The translations under genes were made by a program, and so were the position numbers. From assembly GCA_030737875.1 (NCBI GenBank), contig CM060918.1, positions 769,042,552 through 769,106,551 of the forward strand: DNA of 64,000 bases. The letters are read 5' to 3'. This document shows, in pieces, positions 1 to 10,933 of the stretch. This DNA comes from Allium sativum. Taxonomy: Eukaryota > Streptophyta > Magnoliopsida > Asparagales > Amaryllidaceae. The notes below the pieces were generated by a model, which saw nothing but the letters and a program-made list of their open reading frames with translations, was not told where the DNA came from and searched no databases. Within the stretch, counting starts at the first letter, position 1, and each line of letters begins with the position of its first letter.

Positions 1-984
1 CCTCATTCGTGAATAGACCAAAATGTCATCCACGAACACAAGTATGAACTTATTTAGCTGATATCTGAATACCCTATTCATAAGATCCACAAAATAAGCT
101 GGCGCGTTAGTCAACCCAATTGGCATCACCAACCATTCAAAGAACCCAAACGGTGTCCTAAAAGCAGTCTTTGGCACACTATCCTTAGCCACCCTCAACT
201 GGTGAAATCCCGTTGCCAGATCCATCTAAGAAAACAATTTGGCTTCGTGTATCTAATCAAACAAGTCATCAATCCTTGGCAATATATACTTGTTCTTCTT
301 AGTCACCTTACTCAGCTCACGATAGTCTACACGCAATCTTAATGAGCCATCTACCTTGGTTGCAAACACAACAGGTGCACTCCATTCGGATACACTCCTC
401 CGAATGAATCCTTTTCCCAAAAGGTCACGAACTTGCACCTCCAACTCTCGTTGTTCCTTAGGCGCCATCCTCCTAAGAGGCATGCCGTTTGGTTTAGCAC
501 CCTTGACCAAAATAATCCTAAACTCGATCTCACGATGCGGCGGCAACCGTTTGACCTCGTCAAAGACATCCTCATACTCATTAGCAATCAGCACAGATGA
601 TAAGTCTTCTTGTGGAATCACAAGCGAATATAGATAGCTAACGAAGACACCCTCTTCGTGCTTGCACTTTATCAACACCTTTTGCCCTTCCGCATTCCAG
701 ATTCTCACCTCTAGCTTCTCGCAATTCACCCTTGCCACATACCTCTTGAGCCAATCCATGCCCAAGATGATCCCAAACCCAGCGAAGTTAAGAACAAAGA
801 AATCACACACGAAAGAGCAACCATGAATCGACAATACTAGACCACGGCACAACATGCATAAACTAGACGAACTCCCAACTGGATTAGTCACGATCAATGG
901 TCTATCAAAAATCTCTTGTTCCAAACCCAAGTGACACACAAGCTCATTGCAAATGAATGAATGCGATGATCCAGTATCAAACAA
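1..984 (-). pseudogene. gypsy protease and N-terminal reverse transcriptase, partial and broken
   Basis: From 984 leftwards an open frame of 243 codons begins with the aspartic protease motif [10 protein letters not shown]. The second conserved protease block (IILGMDWL) is near residue 75. The start of RT follows (residues ~145-243: LPPHREIEF, then a SAPVVF...LRVDYREL block) and ends at a stop near 253. Past two in-frame stops, RT homology continues to the window edge: GFHQLRV, FEWLVMP, and the catalytic FVDD at 25-36. These enzymes process the polyprotein and copy the RNA genome. The protease catalytic triplet is intact while RT is interrupted. The frame also differs from gag, so a shift separates the two. 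RNase H and integrase would lie off-window. Confidence 0.85.
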
Positions 985-2062
985 AACTCAAACTAAAACC
1001 CACGAACAGAAAGAGTACCTTGCACCACGACACCCTTTCCCTTCTCCACTGCGGTAGGGGCTTTCGAAGAAGACGGCACTGCCCCTAAAGCATAAGCCTT
1101 AACCATTTGCTTCCCTTGAGCTGATTCTGGACAATCTTTCTTCTCATGTCCCGGCCTCCCACACTTGAAGAACTTCGTTTCAGCTTTAGGATTCTTGCAT
1201 TCACTAGAAAAATGGCCCTTCTGCCAATAATTGAAGCAATTCACTTCTTCCTTCTGCTTCTTCTGGCCATCCTTTCCTTTCTGCTGTTTCTGCTTTCTCT
1301 TCTTGTTATTACCACCCTGTTGTAGCTTCTGTTCTTCCTTAGCTGCAACAATAGACGCCTTCTTAGGAAACAGACTTTCATGCCTCAAAGCCTTCTCGAC
1401 GACCTTCTCAAAGCTATCATCGAGGTGATCCACAAGCTGATTCCCAAGATATTCATCCAACCCCAAGGCAATTTCTCGTTCTTTTGATAAGGAGTACCCA
1501 CATATGAACAAGCATACTTCGACAAGGACTTGAAGTCAGAAATATAGTCAAGAACTAGGCAACCATTCTGTTTAAGCTTCATGAATCTCTTAAATAGAAC
1601 AGACTTCAGCATAGTGGAGTTAAATTTTACTTTAAACTTAGCTTGGAACAATTTCCATGAAATATCCTCTTCAGGGGTCTCAAGTGTGACAGAGTTCCAC
1701 CAGTCTATTGCTCTGCCCACTAACTGCCTTGATGCAAGTTTCTTTTTTGTTGCATCATCAATGCTCTAGTCCTTGAAGATTCGAACACAAGTATCCATCC
1801 ACCTCTGGACTTCTTCAACTGGTTCAGTGTCCTTGAATTGTTTTCCCCCAAATAAGGAAAAATCTTTGCATAGCTTTGCAAATTCTACAACTCTAGACAC
1901 TAGAACTTCAACATCAACCGTAGCTACTACTGGAACGGGGTTCCTTCGAAGGCGTGCTTCAATCATAGCTTCAAACATGGACGGGTAGTCAGGTTCCCCA
2001 CCATTACCCCCTTTAGGCACAGTTTCTTCCTTAGCAGAATGTCTCATATAGCGTCGACTCAT
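985..2062 (-). pseudogene. gypsy gag (capsid/nucleocapsid), broken
   Basis: Gag starts at the ATG at 2062 (MSRRYMRH), about 170 bases after the primer-binding site. It runs to a TAG at about 1766 and continues in the same frame into a retrotransposon gag core (AIDWWNSVTL, then FRMKLKQ-like text around 1720-1500). A frameshift near 1485 moves the rest to another frame (1511-993). That part has a lysine/glutamine-rich stretch and two nucleocapsid zinc knuckles. Both knuckles have lost a cysteine: the first reads C-x2-Y instead of C-x2-C, and the second F-x2-C. With one stop, one frameshift and two damaged knuckles this gag is dead. Its last codons are not in frame with protease. Confidence 0.82.
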
Positions 2063-2230
2063 TCTAAATCTACAAATTAGAATGATTAGCCAATTTCAAG
2101 AACAAAACTACTAAAGGAAGTACAAATGCTACTACTATATATGCTAATAGTAAGCATCCAACTAAAATCTACAAATACGTCTCTTATATGTAATTATGTC
2201 TTAGAACTTTGGCCACAATCGTTGACCAGA

Positions 2231-2242
2231 GCTCTGATACCA
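2231..2242 (-). other. primer-binding site of GY1 (initiator tRNA-Met)
   Basis: On the minus strand TGGTATCAGAGC lies two bases inside the LTR edge (LTR ends ...ATTACA at 2245). It is complementary to the 3' end of plant initiator tRNA-Met, the usual primer for plant LTR elements. It fixes the orientation and the inner border of the LTR. Confidence 0.9.
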
Positions 2243-3456
2243 AATGTAATGACCGCCCATAACCCCCGCACTATACAAGAGGAATAATGCGCTGAAAGGT
2301 GTGCCAGGCATCTATGGGCGATCATCAAGGTATGATACATAAGCAGAACCTATCATGAACTCACAGCGCAAGGATAAAATATAATATAACATATACAACA
2401 GGTAGTGATACTGAAGCAGAAAACACTAACCTTTCTTGACAACTAGAAAGCATTTCCCATACATGTGGATAACAACAATAGTGTTTGTACAATTTGTCTC
2501 ACTACAATACTCAGAGAATTTGAAAACAGCGGAAACAAATTAGTAGTAAAACTGGTACGTGAGCCTCCTGCTCGTCATCGATTAGCATCGTCGTTCTCAC
2601 TGAAGCATCACCTATCACCTGCTATTCAGTCTGCCTATCCACAACTGGATGAATAGCCCAAGGTAATAAGAGGAAACATAAAACCTTGAGTCAGACAACA
2701 ATCTTGGTGAGCAATAAAATAGCTAACAAACTTCATCAATGAAATATACGAGAATGGGTAAATAAACAACTATTCTACCCAGCTCCAGAGAACAACTTAC
2801 ACCTGCCTTCCCCACAATAAGACAGTGATAGCCTTTATGATCCATACATCCAAAGGAATAACAATTCAGCTATGGCAACTGGAACGATCATTCACACATA
2901 GCAATAGGAGCTCATCCATTATTATGATAAGCATTCAAACATCCATGACTGACTCTGGCAATCACTGCCAACCTTGCCTTGGAACCCTCGTTATCGTATG
3001 ACTGGCTAACAACTTGCCGTCAATTGTTAAGGACCACACACGACTCCCCGATTCTAGCAAGACCCCACACGTTATGCACAACACATGTTTAGGCCATACA
3101 CGACGCCTGGGGCACTCGACCTACAATTGGTCTTCAATTGTATCCCTACTTTTATTCGGCTAGAACCTATGACAACGGAAATTCCTCGGCCCTCTTATTT
3201 CTAATCGTTATCAATCACGACTATTCATTAGCTCAGAACACTTTAGAGCAATTACTTCACACGAACTCAGTACATCCTTGTGTTGTCCTTTTATATGAAC
3301 TCAATACATCCTTGAGTCATTCACCCATTCGTTCTTCTACACCGATCATTGAACACCTTTAACACTTCGAATACTCCCCTTTGAAGTCTCCTCGAAGTCA
3401 CGACATCATTAGAAATGTCCATCCAGAAATTTCCACCAGAAATGCCAACTGGACTC

Positions 3457-3717
3457 ATTTCGGACCAACCAGACCCATTTTGGACCGACCGGGCCACTTG
3501 AGGCCGACCAGGAATATTTGGGACCGACCAGACCACTTGGAACCAACCAGAGCGACTTGAGATCGGCCAGACCAATTTGAGGCCAACCAGAATTATTTGA
3601 GACCGACCAGAGCAACTTGAAGCCGACCAGAACTGTTTGAGACTGACCAGAACAACTTGAGGCCGACCAGAACTGTTTGAGACCAACCAAGACAACTTGA
3701 TGCCGACCCAAAACCTG
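3457..3717. repeat. 20-base minisatellite in the GY1 LTR
   Basis: About 13 imperfect units with period 20, of the type TTGAGGCCGACCAGAACTGT. Two alternating unit types (ending AACTGT or AACAAC) suggest a 40-base higher-order unit at the right end. The recurring core is GACCGACCAG. The period leaves two minus-strand frames open, which explains the repetitive open frames of 161 and 103 codons here. They are not convincing proteins. The array lies 0.6-0.9 kb downstream of the LTR TATA box, so it would be in the transcribed part. Confidence 0.85.
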
Positions 3718-4344
3718 CATTCTTCAATGCAACTCCAATTTCGACCAAAACTTCGCCAAAACGATTCCTTCGACGAAACTATCTCATCAAAAAGGATTAC
3801 AAGCATGTTATGAAATCAACGATATCATCAATATGACAATTCTATCAATGATAATGTCAAATTCACCAAAATCACCCCAAATATGCATATGAACAAAACC
3901 ATGGATCTAACTTGCACATTCACATGAAATATCATAGAAATTACCTATCTAAACTTGCTAGATCAGATCATAGGATGACTTATACGAAAACGAACTTACC
4001 AATGCATAGATCTAAAGAAGAATACTTGAATTTGATGAAAAACATGATCAACTACTCATACACTTCATTGAATCCATGTGAGAGATGTAATCCACTCACC
4101 GATTCTCCCAAACAAGCAAAAAATCAATGAAATACGAATCCGAACAGCAAGCACCTCACACTAAACACCTTGATCCGATGAATCCTTGCTTCAATTGATG
4201 TAGATCTAGCCTCCAATGGTGTAGATCTATAATTTCCCTCCTTGGATTTGGATTTTTAATGGTGGAAAGGTGTTAGAGGAAGGTGGGGCACAAGGCCACC
4301 AAATGAGAGAATGGGAAAGTAAACATTTTCCCTCCTCTCTAACC

Positions 4345-4358
4345 CCCTATTTATAAGA
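4345..4358 (-). promoter_or_regulatory. TATA box of the GY1 LTR
   Basis: The minus strand reads CTTATAAATAGGGGG, a good plant TATA box about 380 bases into the LTR. That is where U3 would end and transcription would start. No GTCGAC palindromes are seen just upstream. Confidence 0.6.
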
Positions 4359-5256
4359 TTCCACCAGCCCACTAATGGGCCTTCCCAAATCAGCCCACTA
4401 AGGCTCTAAAACCTGAACAACCAACTGTTAAACCTTAAAGCAGCGATTCCTCCCAAACCGCTGAGCCAAATCTTTAATGTTACCATTCTACAAAAAGGCA
4501 ATCATTAATTCCTTTCCAATGGCGCACATCTCACCTTCTAATTTGACCTGAGTCAAAAGTTATCCCTATACAAGACTAACAGAGGCAAAATGGTCACAAA
4601 CAAAATCGCTAAAATTATGGACATATCTCATGTCCCCATAAGCAACATATTAAAAGATGAGAATGATCCAACCCTCAAGGAACGAAATAAAAATATTTTA
4701 CGATCTTCTGATACGTAAAATGCGGGCTGTTACATATCAACAATGTTACAGCAGAAATAAATAGTAGGATTAAATAGCAGGATTAGGTGTACCCTAATTA
4801 CATAATATGATTAGGTGTTAACCTAATTATATAGTATTAGGATTATGTGTACTCTAATTACTACCCAAGCGATCGACTCCCTACTACGTAAAACTCTGTG
4901 CCAACCTCGGTAGTAGGGTGTATCACTCGCTAACCCAACAACTGTGTGACACAGACCTATTTACTGGTGTTATAGCATCTTATCTTCCCTAGTTGGACCC
5001 ATGCACACTCATGACTCCACCGTAATGCACCTGTAACCAACCCCATGTGAACCTCTTACTATCAAGTTCAGTAAAGCGTGCCCTGACCCCTACCTCTTGT
5101 GGGGGGCCCATTACAAGACACCTATAGGGGAACTGACTAATATAGGTTCCAAACAGCAGATTGACACAAGTCGAACCCCTAAGCTTGTGCCTTCGAATAT
5201 CTCGGATTTAAGAGTCCCCAAAACCTAATACAACAGCAGACGGGGGACATCTTTGC

Positions 5257-5262
<6 letters not shown>

Positions 5263-5294
<32 letters not shown>
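5263..5294. repeat. (AT)16 microsatellite
   Basis: A perfect run of 16 AT dinucleotides inside LTR B. Confidence 0.97.
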
Positions 5295-5297
<3 letters not shown>

Positions 5298-6246
5298 TAA
5301 CTAAGTAGGATTAGGTTTACTAATAAGCACTGTTGTAATGTCATTATGTGTGTACAACCCTATTCTTAACATGTCGTTTACTTAATGTCCGTTTAAGTCA
5401 AATTTAACACGTCTAGTCTATATGCATATTATTCATCAACCACATTTCCAAGTTACATGTTTATGCATAATGTTTACTTATAGCGAGTATCCACAACAAG
5501 TCTAAACATGTATATTTATCCTTTTCCCCGATTTATAGTCAATCAGTCTAATCAAATAACATGCCTAAGTTTCTCTTTTTATATTATTCACTTTCCCCCA
5601 ATAGTATGCCCCTTCCAATCGGGTACAGTCTAAGCTTCCTAAGTCCTAGGTTTGGCGTAAAACAAAAAGGAAAACAGGAGAAGAGGAATAGAATCAAATC
5701 ACATATGCATATAGTAAATAAACATAGAAAACGAGAAAAGGAAGATAGATACATGTAACTTGTAAATCCTTCAACATTACAGGCATATGCATAACTTGTT
5801 AATTTTCTAACATCACAGGCATATGTATAACTTGTTAATTTTCTAACATCATAGGCATTTATACAACATCACAGGCATACGTATAGGCATAGGTATAACT
5901 TGGCATAACATCACAGGTGATTAATAGTGAAAACATGTATATATTTTTTATTAACACTGTAGAACCTAACCAGTTTTATCTATCTGTCATGTTCAAGGTC
6001 TAAGAAATCAGATCTATAAATAACTGAAACTCATAGTGAGTCTTGGTGAAGATAAATATGTATATAGTACTAGGCCATAGAAAGACTAAGTCCAATCCAA
6101 GTTGTATGTAGGCAAGTCTTGATGTTGTCTCTATTTGATCCAATTTTTAGCAGCATTCCCCCATTATATGTTTATATTTTTCAGAATAATTTAGAGGCAG
6201 AGGAAGATGTGAAGAATTTGTGTGAACTTCAAAATGAGGGAAGCCA

Positions 6247-6462
6247 TTTATTTATAGAGTTATAGAGCCAACATCAACCCTTAGTTCTTAGGTTTTAAAC
6301 CTGAACCGTACAAGTCATGCTGAGTCAGCATGAATAAAGCCACAAAATCGTCCAGGTTCAATAGGAAGAATCCGGATGGATCCAGGGTGGGTCGACCCAC
6401 CTACCCCCTTGGTCGACCTATGGGCCGACCCACCACCCTTATATCGACCCATGGGTCGACTT
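6247..6462 (-). promoter_or_regulatory. LTR B promoter: TATA box with GTCGAC palindromes upstream
   Basis: The minus strand has CTCTATAAATAAATGG at 6246-6260. About 130 bases upstream (6387-6462) are four GTCGAC or near-GTCGAC cores. They include the palindrome TGGGTCGACCCA at 6387-6398 and a GTCGACCCATGGGTCGA palindrome near 6445-6462. The arrangement parallels LTRs A, C and D. Confidence 0.6.
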
Positions 6463-6771
6463 GGGCTGGAGTGGCTCGTCCTATAATGGGACAATTTCCT
6501 GCTTCCTGTTCCTTCTTGTCTCGTTCGAAATTATGGAACTTATATTTGATTTATATTTATACATAAGCCCCTTATGTGTATACAAACTTTCAGAGCCTAT
6601 AACTTCTTCCTGCGTTGTCTGTTTTACGCAAACTCAAGGTCTATTTGAACCATAATTCCGATATGAACGAATGGTATTGCTAGTTTCACTTTATTCTGAA
6701 TATTTAGTTAAGTTATTCCTAATTTATTATCTTTAAACAGGTTTAATGTGTATTATATTTTGGGGTGTTAC

Positions 6772-6922
6772 AAATGTAGCCTCATTAACCCAATTATATG
6801 TTAAATAAATAGTTAGATTACGTGGTATCCCATCTAGTATTGTGAGTGATAGAGACCCCTTATACATGAGTGAATTTTGGAGTAGCCTAAGAGCAGCACT
6901 GGTAACAACCCTCAACTTAAGT
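6772..6922 (+). pseudogene. integrase core fragment of element C, part 1
   Basis: This 151-base stretch between two opposed LTRs encodes, on the plus strand, a piece of the gypsy integrase catalytic core: LTQLYVK, a stop codon, then IVRLRGIPSSIVSDRD, FWSSL and TLNLS. The SDRD holds the second acid of the DDE triad. The protein continues at 11328 with the residues that normally follow (TACHSQT, the usual TAYHPQT block). LTR A and its attached RT piece therefore sit inside this integrase gene. Integrase would insert the element's cDNA into the host chromosome; this copy is broken. Confidence 0.85.
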
Positions 6923-7161
6923 TGTAACACCCCGCATTTTTAATTAAGTGAAATAAAATAAATTTTGAAGAGCTTCTAGAATTTGGTCACGGGATTAGCG
7001 TCATTACGTCCATGGCAATTTTCTAGTCCATTTAGACCAATGAATTGCAGAAAATGGATTTAAGATGAAAGAGATATCTTTAAATGAAATATTACAACAA
7101 ACATAAAAAGAAGGTATAAGAAAAGAACAATGACCACCATCGTTTTAATCTTGTTAAAAAC

Positions 7162-7233
7162 GGCTATGAAGTTTAGTTGGTAAGAGCATGTGACTTTTAA
7201 TAGAGTGGCGCAAGTTTGATTCCCATGGGCGCC
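7162..7233 (+). other. degenerate tRNA-Lys(UUU)-like sequence inside LTR A
   Basis: The 72 bases follow the order of a tRNA: a D-arm-like GTTTAGTTGGTAAGAGC, an anticodon loop GACTTTTAA typical of tRNA-Lys(UUU), a T-loop-like GTTTGATTCC, and a GGC/GCC closure of the ends. Internal pol III boxes are near consensus (A box 7169-7180, B box 7213-7223). The anticodon and T stems do not pair properly, so it is not a working tRNA gene. It may be a tRNA relic or a SINE head. Confidence 0.5.
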
Positions 7234-7635
7234 ATGTTTTTATTTTAGAGGAATGGCTAAAATAGTACATGTTCTAAAAGGAAGATATGTATAAATGCAC
7301 ACTAAGGAAAATTATACATATAAGGAAATACAAAAATATATGTATACATGCATATGTAAATATATGCATATATATGTACAAAATATATACATATATACAT
7401 AAGAGAAATTCATAATAAACCTGCAATCATTGAAAATATGTAAGAATTAAATGATGGCATAATGTCGTTTGAATTTTGCAAATGAAATAAAAGTTGCGTG
7501 TATATATATACGTGTAAAATAGGCATTAGAAGTTGTACATACATATAAGAACTTTATATGTAAATATAATATTTAAATAATTTCATAAATTCAAACGAAT
7601 GAAGCGAAAAAGTAAAGAGGTAACCTGGAACCATA

Positions 7636-7820
7636 CGGGTTGACCCAAGCCGTGCCTGGGTCGACTTATAGGTCGACCCAAGGGGTATGTGGGTTGACCC
7701 ACCCTTTATCTGGGCAGGTTCATTCGGCGAATCTAGACTGTTTTTCAAACTACATTTGTTGCTGCATCAGCGCTGCGTATACAAGATCATATCCACTTTC
7801 TTGAACACCTATAAATAGGC
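7636..7820 (+). promoter_or_regulatory. LTR A promoter: GTCGAC palindromes and TATA box
   Basis: TATA box CTATAAATAGGC at 7809-7820. From 7636 to 7713 lie GGGTTGACCC-type sites and a perfect inverted repeat with arms TGGGTCGAC and GTCGACCCA around six bases (about 7651-7674). The array ends about 97 bases upstream of the TATA box, as in the other three families. Confidence 0.6.
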
Positions 7821-8604
7821 TAGTAAAGCCTAGCATTAATCTCATATTTTATGAGAGGTTGTCTGGACTCTGCCATTCTTCTTCCTCCTCAAATCTCCTC
7901 AGAAAATTGTATAATTAGTCTTAGAAAATTTTGATTCAAGATCTGGAGGAAGAGAATGTATATTTACAAATGGGTGTTTAGAATTCTTATCTAAGTGAGG
8001 TAAATTCTTAGATTTGGTTAATTTAGATTTCTCTTCTTTTACCCCTTTTCTTTTAGTCTGAGAATTATGAATCCATGGTTATTTAGATTCTAGATTCAGT
8101 TAGGAGAGCCGTGGAATGTTAGGTCTGGACCAGGTTCATTAATTGGAAATCTATTAGGTGAGTGGGTTTAAGTTATACCTTTTGATAACAATATATCTAT
8201 CGTTTGGAATTCCTCGTTAATATTTATAATTAATCTGTAAAATGTTCAACCTGCTGTAATCTGCTAAAGTGTTTAATCTGTTGAAATGCTTAACCTACAG
8301 AAATCTGTTGAAATTAGTAATGTTGTAATCAAGACTGAATTTTATCCTTCGTATGAATGATGAATCTTCTGCAGTATTGTAATCTTGAAACCTGAACTGA
8401 GAACATTTCTGTTATATAAGGCCTATTTCCATTAATCATTTATCTGAGTTGGAATTTACTGTAAATGCAGTAATTATGGAATTTACAATAAGCATGAATA
8501 TTTATCAATATTATTATGCCTAAAGATTGTAAATAGAATTACAGTAAAATTTAGAAGAATGAATATGCCTAAATTTATAATAAATAGAAAATTTTAACTG
8601 CACT

Positions 8605-8820
8605 TAGACACAAGGTTAAATTCAACTTGTGGTAGACGTCAGCCCGGAACCGCCTGACAAATCCAAAATCCATAAGTGGTAAATTTAATGTAAGGAGTAT
8701 GGTGCGCAAACATACATATAATGGTGCTAAGACACAAGGTTAAGTTCAACTTGTGGTAGAAGCCTGCCCGGAACCGCCCGGAAAATCCAGCATCCACGAG
8801 TGGTCAACTTAATGTGAGGG
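8605..8820 (+). other. tandem pair of stem-loops with CCCGGAACCG loop, LTR A
   Basis: Copy 1 (8608-8692): arms 8608-8634 and 8670-8692 pair as TTAAATT/AATTTAA and CTTGTGG/CCATAAG. Copy 2 (8733-8816): arms 8733-8756 and 8794-8816 pair as CACA/TGTG, TTAAGTT/AACTTAA and CTTGTGG/CCACGAG. The loop of each holds CCCGGAACCGCC (copy 2 at 8767-8781) and an AATCCA block. The A-T to G-C change between the copies is made on both sides of the stem. The pair lies 0.8-1.0 kb downstream of the TATA box, so it would be in the leader RNA. Confidence 0.75.
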
Positions 8821-10921
8821 GTCTGGTTCATTAACATACGTGAATATATGTATATAACTAGAAAGAATTAAATGGCATTAATTGTAATTAATGGAAATGA
8901 ATAAATCCTACAACACTAAAAGAATTGGAATGAACGGGGAATGATAATAACCTATTATGAATGAACATGAAGGGCAAATGGAAAGATAATAGGTAGGCTT
9001 GTCCTAGGGATAAGAGGAAATTATAGCTTAGGTTTTAATAAATGACAAAGAAAACGAGGTAACGTATGTAATAGGATAAGTTGTACTTAATTATAAATTA
9101 AGTAATCTATAAATCTGTAAACCTGAGAATCTGAATCCTACCAATAAGAAGAACATGTTATCTAAAAACCTGAGATCTTAAATCTGCTAATTATAATAAC
9201 ATGTTAAAGGCATATTAATGAACTTAAATGGGGTAAGTTATATAACTGAAATTAATAAGTAAGATGAACTTGGTAATCTGAATAAGAAGTTAATGTTATC
9301 TGAAATAACAAAGTTAACTAGAAGTCTAATTAGGTAGAGCAAGCGCGTAATTAAACGTTTGGACATAGGGGCTAATAACACATTAACCTGAGGCACTTGG
9401 ACCAGTCCGTACATCTAAAAGTGAAGAACCCAACGGGGTAGATCATCATGGTGTCATGAGACACGAGGGGAGCGCCCGTCGATCTGATTATTCTGCTTGG
9501 TCTGTCTATTGTTCTACCAATATTATGCTGGCTCTGATGGACTGGAAGAGGTAGCACGCGGCTTCTTCTGACGTGCAGGGCACTCCTGGTAGTCCTCTGT
9601 GTGGTAGCAGCATTTAGGCTTTGCTCGCAGAGGTTGGGTCTGCGCATTACTACCCTGTGAGTATACCTTGATTGCCACGATAATGGGCAGTCAGGAGGTT
9701 GTAGGGTGACATAGATGATTTGATGAATCTGGTGCCTTGTGTCTAGGCGGGTTACGACTATCTCATCTGTTCGCCTTAGGTGGGTCTAACCATCTGATTG
9801 ATAGTAATCGTTGGGTACCAATCATCGACAGTCAGCGTGATGTAGAAAGGAGGAGAGCTAAACCAAAAGGCAATTGAGCTTTTATTATCGAGGCTTTGGT
9901 TGCGGGACATGCCAACTTGGATGTAGATTGTTTGCTAGGGTATGTCACTAGCTATCATATATGTTGGCCTTTCACTAGTTGGGGAAGGGTTCGGATGGGA
10001 CCATAGTCATCATGTAAATGTAGACCATAGTATCTGTGTATACAAATATCTGAAAAGGCTCCCGACAAAGTTCTGTGTATCTCATATTGCCCTGTTACAG
10101 AAATTGGTGCACAACAAATAATACATGTGGATACATGTATACCGTTTCCAGATGTTGTATCATTGAGGTTAAGGCATCGAGTATGATTAACGATACGTAC
10201 ATGAGAAAGGCTAGATACATGCATAACTGCTCTAGTTGGTGTATCGTAGACTCTGGGGCATTACTCTGTGATGGAATCTGATTCGATCAAATGGTTCAAA
10301 GGTGGCAGTCCGTACACTTACATAGAACGGCGATGGCTGTTCTATGCGGAACGTAGCGTTATTATACAGAGATCTATACGTCATTCTGACATAAGATGAG
10401 GGACTACACATATTTCCATGGTGTTACGGCGGAGACCGTGCGAGTGGGGTACCACGGGATGTACCGTAATATTGGGGATAGGTATATGTATATTGTATTA
10501 GGTTAATCTACTGGGAAGTAGATGGGCATGACATGTGTGTAAGCCTTGAGTGCTATTAACATAAGTAACCTAATTAATAAGAAAATGTAACTGAACGGTA
10601 TATGTAGGGTTATCCAGAGTATGCAGTTTAAATCCAGTCAACAGAACTGGTGTTCTAGCCCCCTCCTCATAACATACTCGCAGGTTAGATTTGTGGCAGA
10701 GATATGATAGCTTTGGATACTGGTTAGGCAGTTTTATTATCTGGGTAAGGCTATAATTTGATTATATTATATTTTATTCCATTCTGCTATGAGATGTCAT
10801 TTGAGCTCTGATATGTTTATTGTCTCTATCTTTTCTATAGGATATCATACAAACCAACACAGGTTTCGATAGACTAGAATTTTGAAAAAAAATGATCTGT
10901 CAGAATTCGGGTTGTGTCATC

Positions 10922-10933
10922 TGGTATCAGAGC
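10922..10933 (+). other. primer-binding site after LTR A
   Basis: TGGTATCAGAGC, two bases after the end of LTR A; complementary to initiator tRNA-Met. It shows that LTR A is the 5' LTR of a plus-strand element. Recognisable internal sequence stops within about 20 bases. Confidence 0.88.

Larger units (their letters stand above)
1..4734 (-). mobile_element. Ty3/gypsy LTR retrotransposon GY1, 5' part (runs off window start)
   Basis: The minus strand carries, in order from the right, a 2.49 kb LTR, a primer-binding site, gag, aspartic protease and the first part of reverse transcriptase. The protease-then-RT order with an FVDD box is that of Ty3/gypsy. The rest of pol and the 3' LTR lie left of the window. 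The five bases right of the LTR (4735-4739, TATCA) should be one copy of the target duplication, but the other copy is outside. Gag and RT are broken by stops and frameshifts, so this copy cannot encode a full polyprotein. Confidence 0.88.
2245..4734 (-). repeat. 5' LTR of GY1 (2490 bases)
   Basis: On the minus strand the LTR begins TGTAACAGCCCGCATTTT at 4734 and ends GGGCGGTCATTACA at 2245, the usual TG...CA form. A TATA box is near 4351 and a 20-base minisatellite lies at 3457-3717. Several small reading frames inside are low-complexity or shadow frames and I do not call them genes. I did not find the paired CCCGG stem-loops present in LTRs A, C and D. Confidence 0.87.
4735..6771 (-). repeat. 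LTR B: Ty3/gypsy LTR, far end unresolved
   Basis: The right edge is clear: the minus strand starts TGTAACACCCCAAAATATAAT at 6771, abutting integrase-coding sequence. The minus-strand TATA box (near 6255) and the GTCGAC array upstream of it match LTR A in layout, and the array text aligns with that of LTR A. The left end is not resolved; GY1 is inserted at 4734/4735 and may have cut it. No gene is visible in these 2 kb. Short frames such as 5561-5758 lack any recognisable motif. Confidence 0.65.
6923..10919 (+). repeat. LTR A: 4.0 kb Ty3/gypsy LTR
   Basis: It starts TGTAACACCCCGCATTTT, directly after integrase codons, and ends TTGTGTCA two bases before a plus-strand primer-binding site, so it is a 5' LTR. 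It contains a tRNA-like segment (7162-7233), GTCGAC palindromes and a TATA box (7636-7820), and the paired stem-loops (8605-8820). No protein gene is seen: the frames at 9372-9647, 9955-10224 and 10075-10281 carry no known motif. The terminal CA is preceded by TGT rather than the TTA seen in sister LTRs. A matching 3' LTR was not found. Confidence 0.8.

Noticed and set aside
3321..3806. 161-codon minus frame with repeated tryptophan/serine motifs
   Set aside because: It is a translation of the 20-base minisatellite; a second frame is open over the same repeats. Not a real repeat protein.
5080..5220. possible stem-loop pair in LTR B (CACAAGCTTAGGGG, GGAACC)
   Set aside because: Some words resemble the A/C/D stem-loops but the upper stem does not pair and the CCCGG loop is missing. 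Not strong enough to call.
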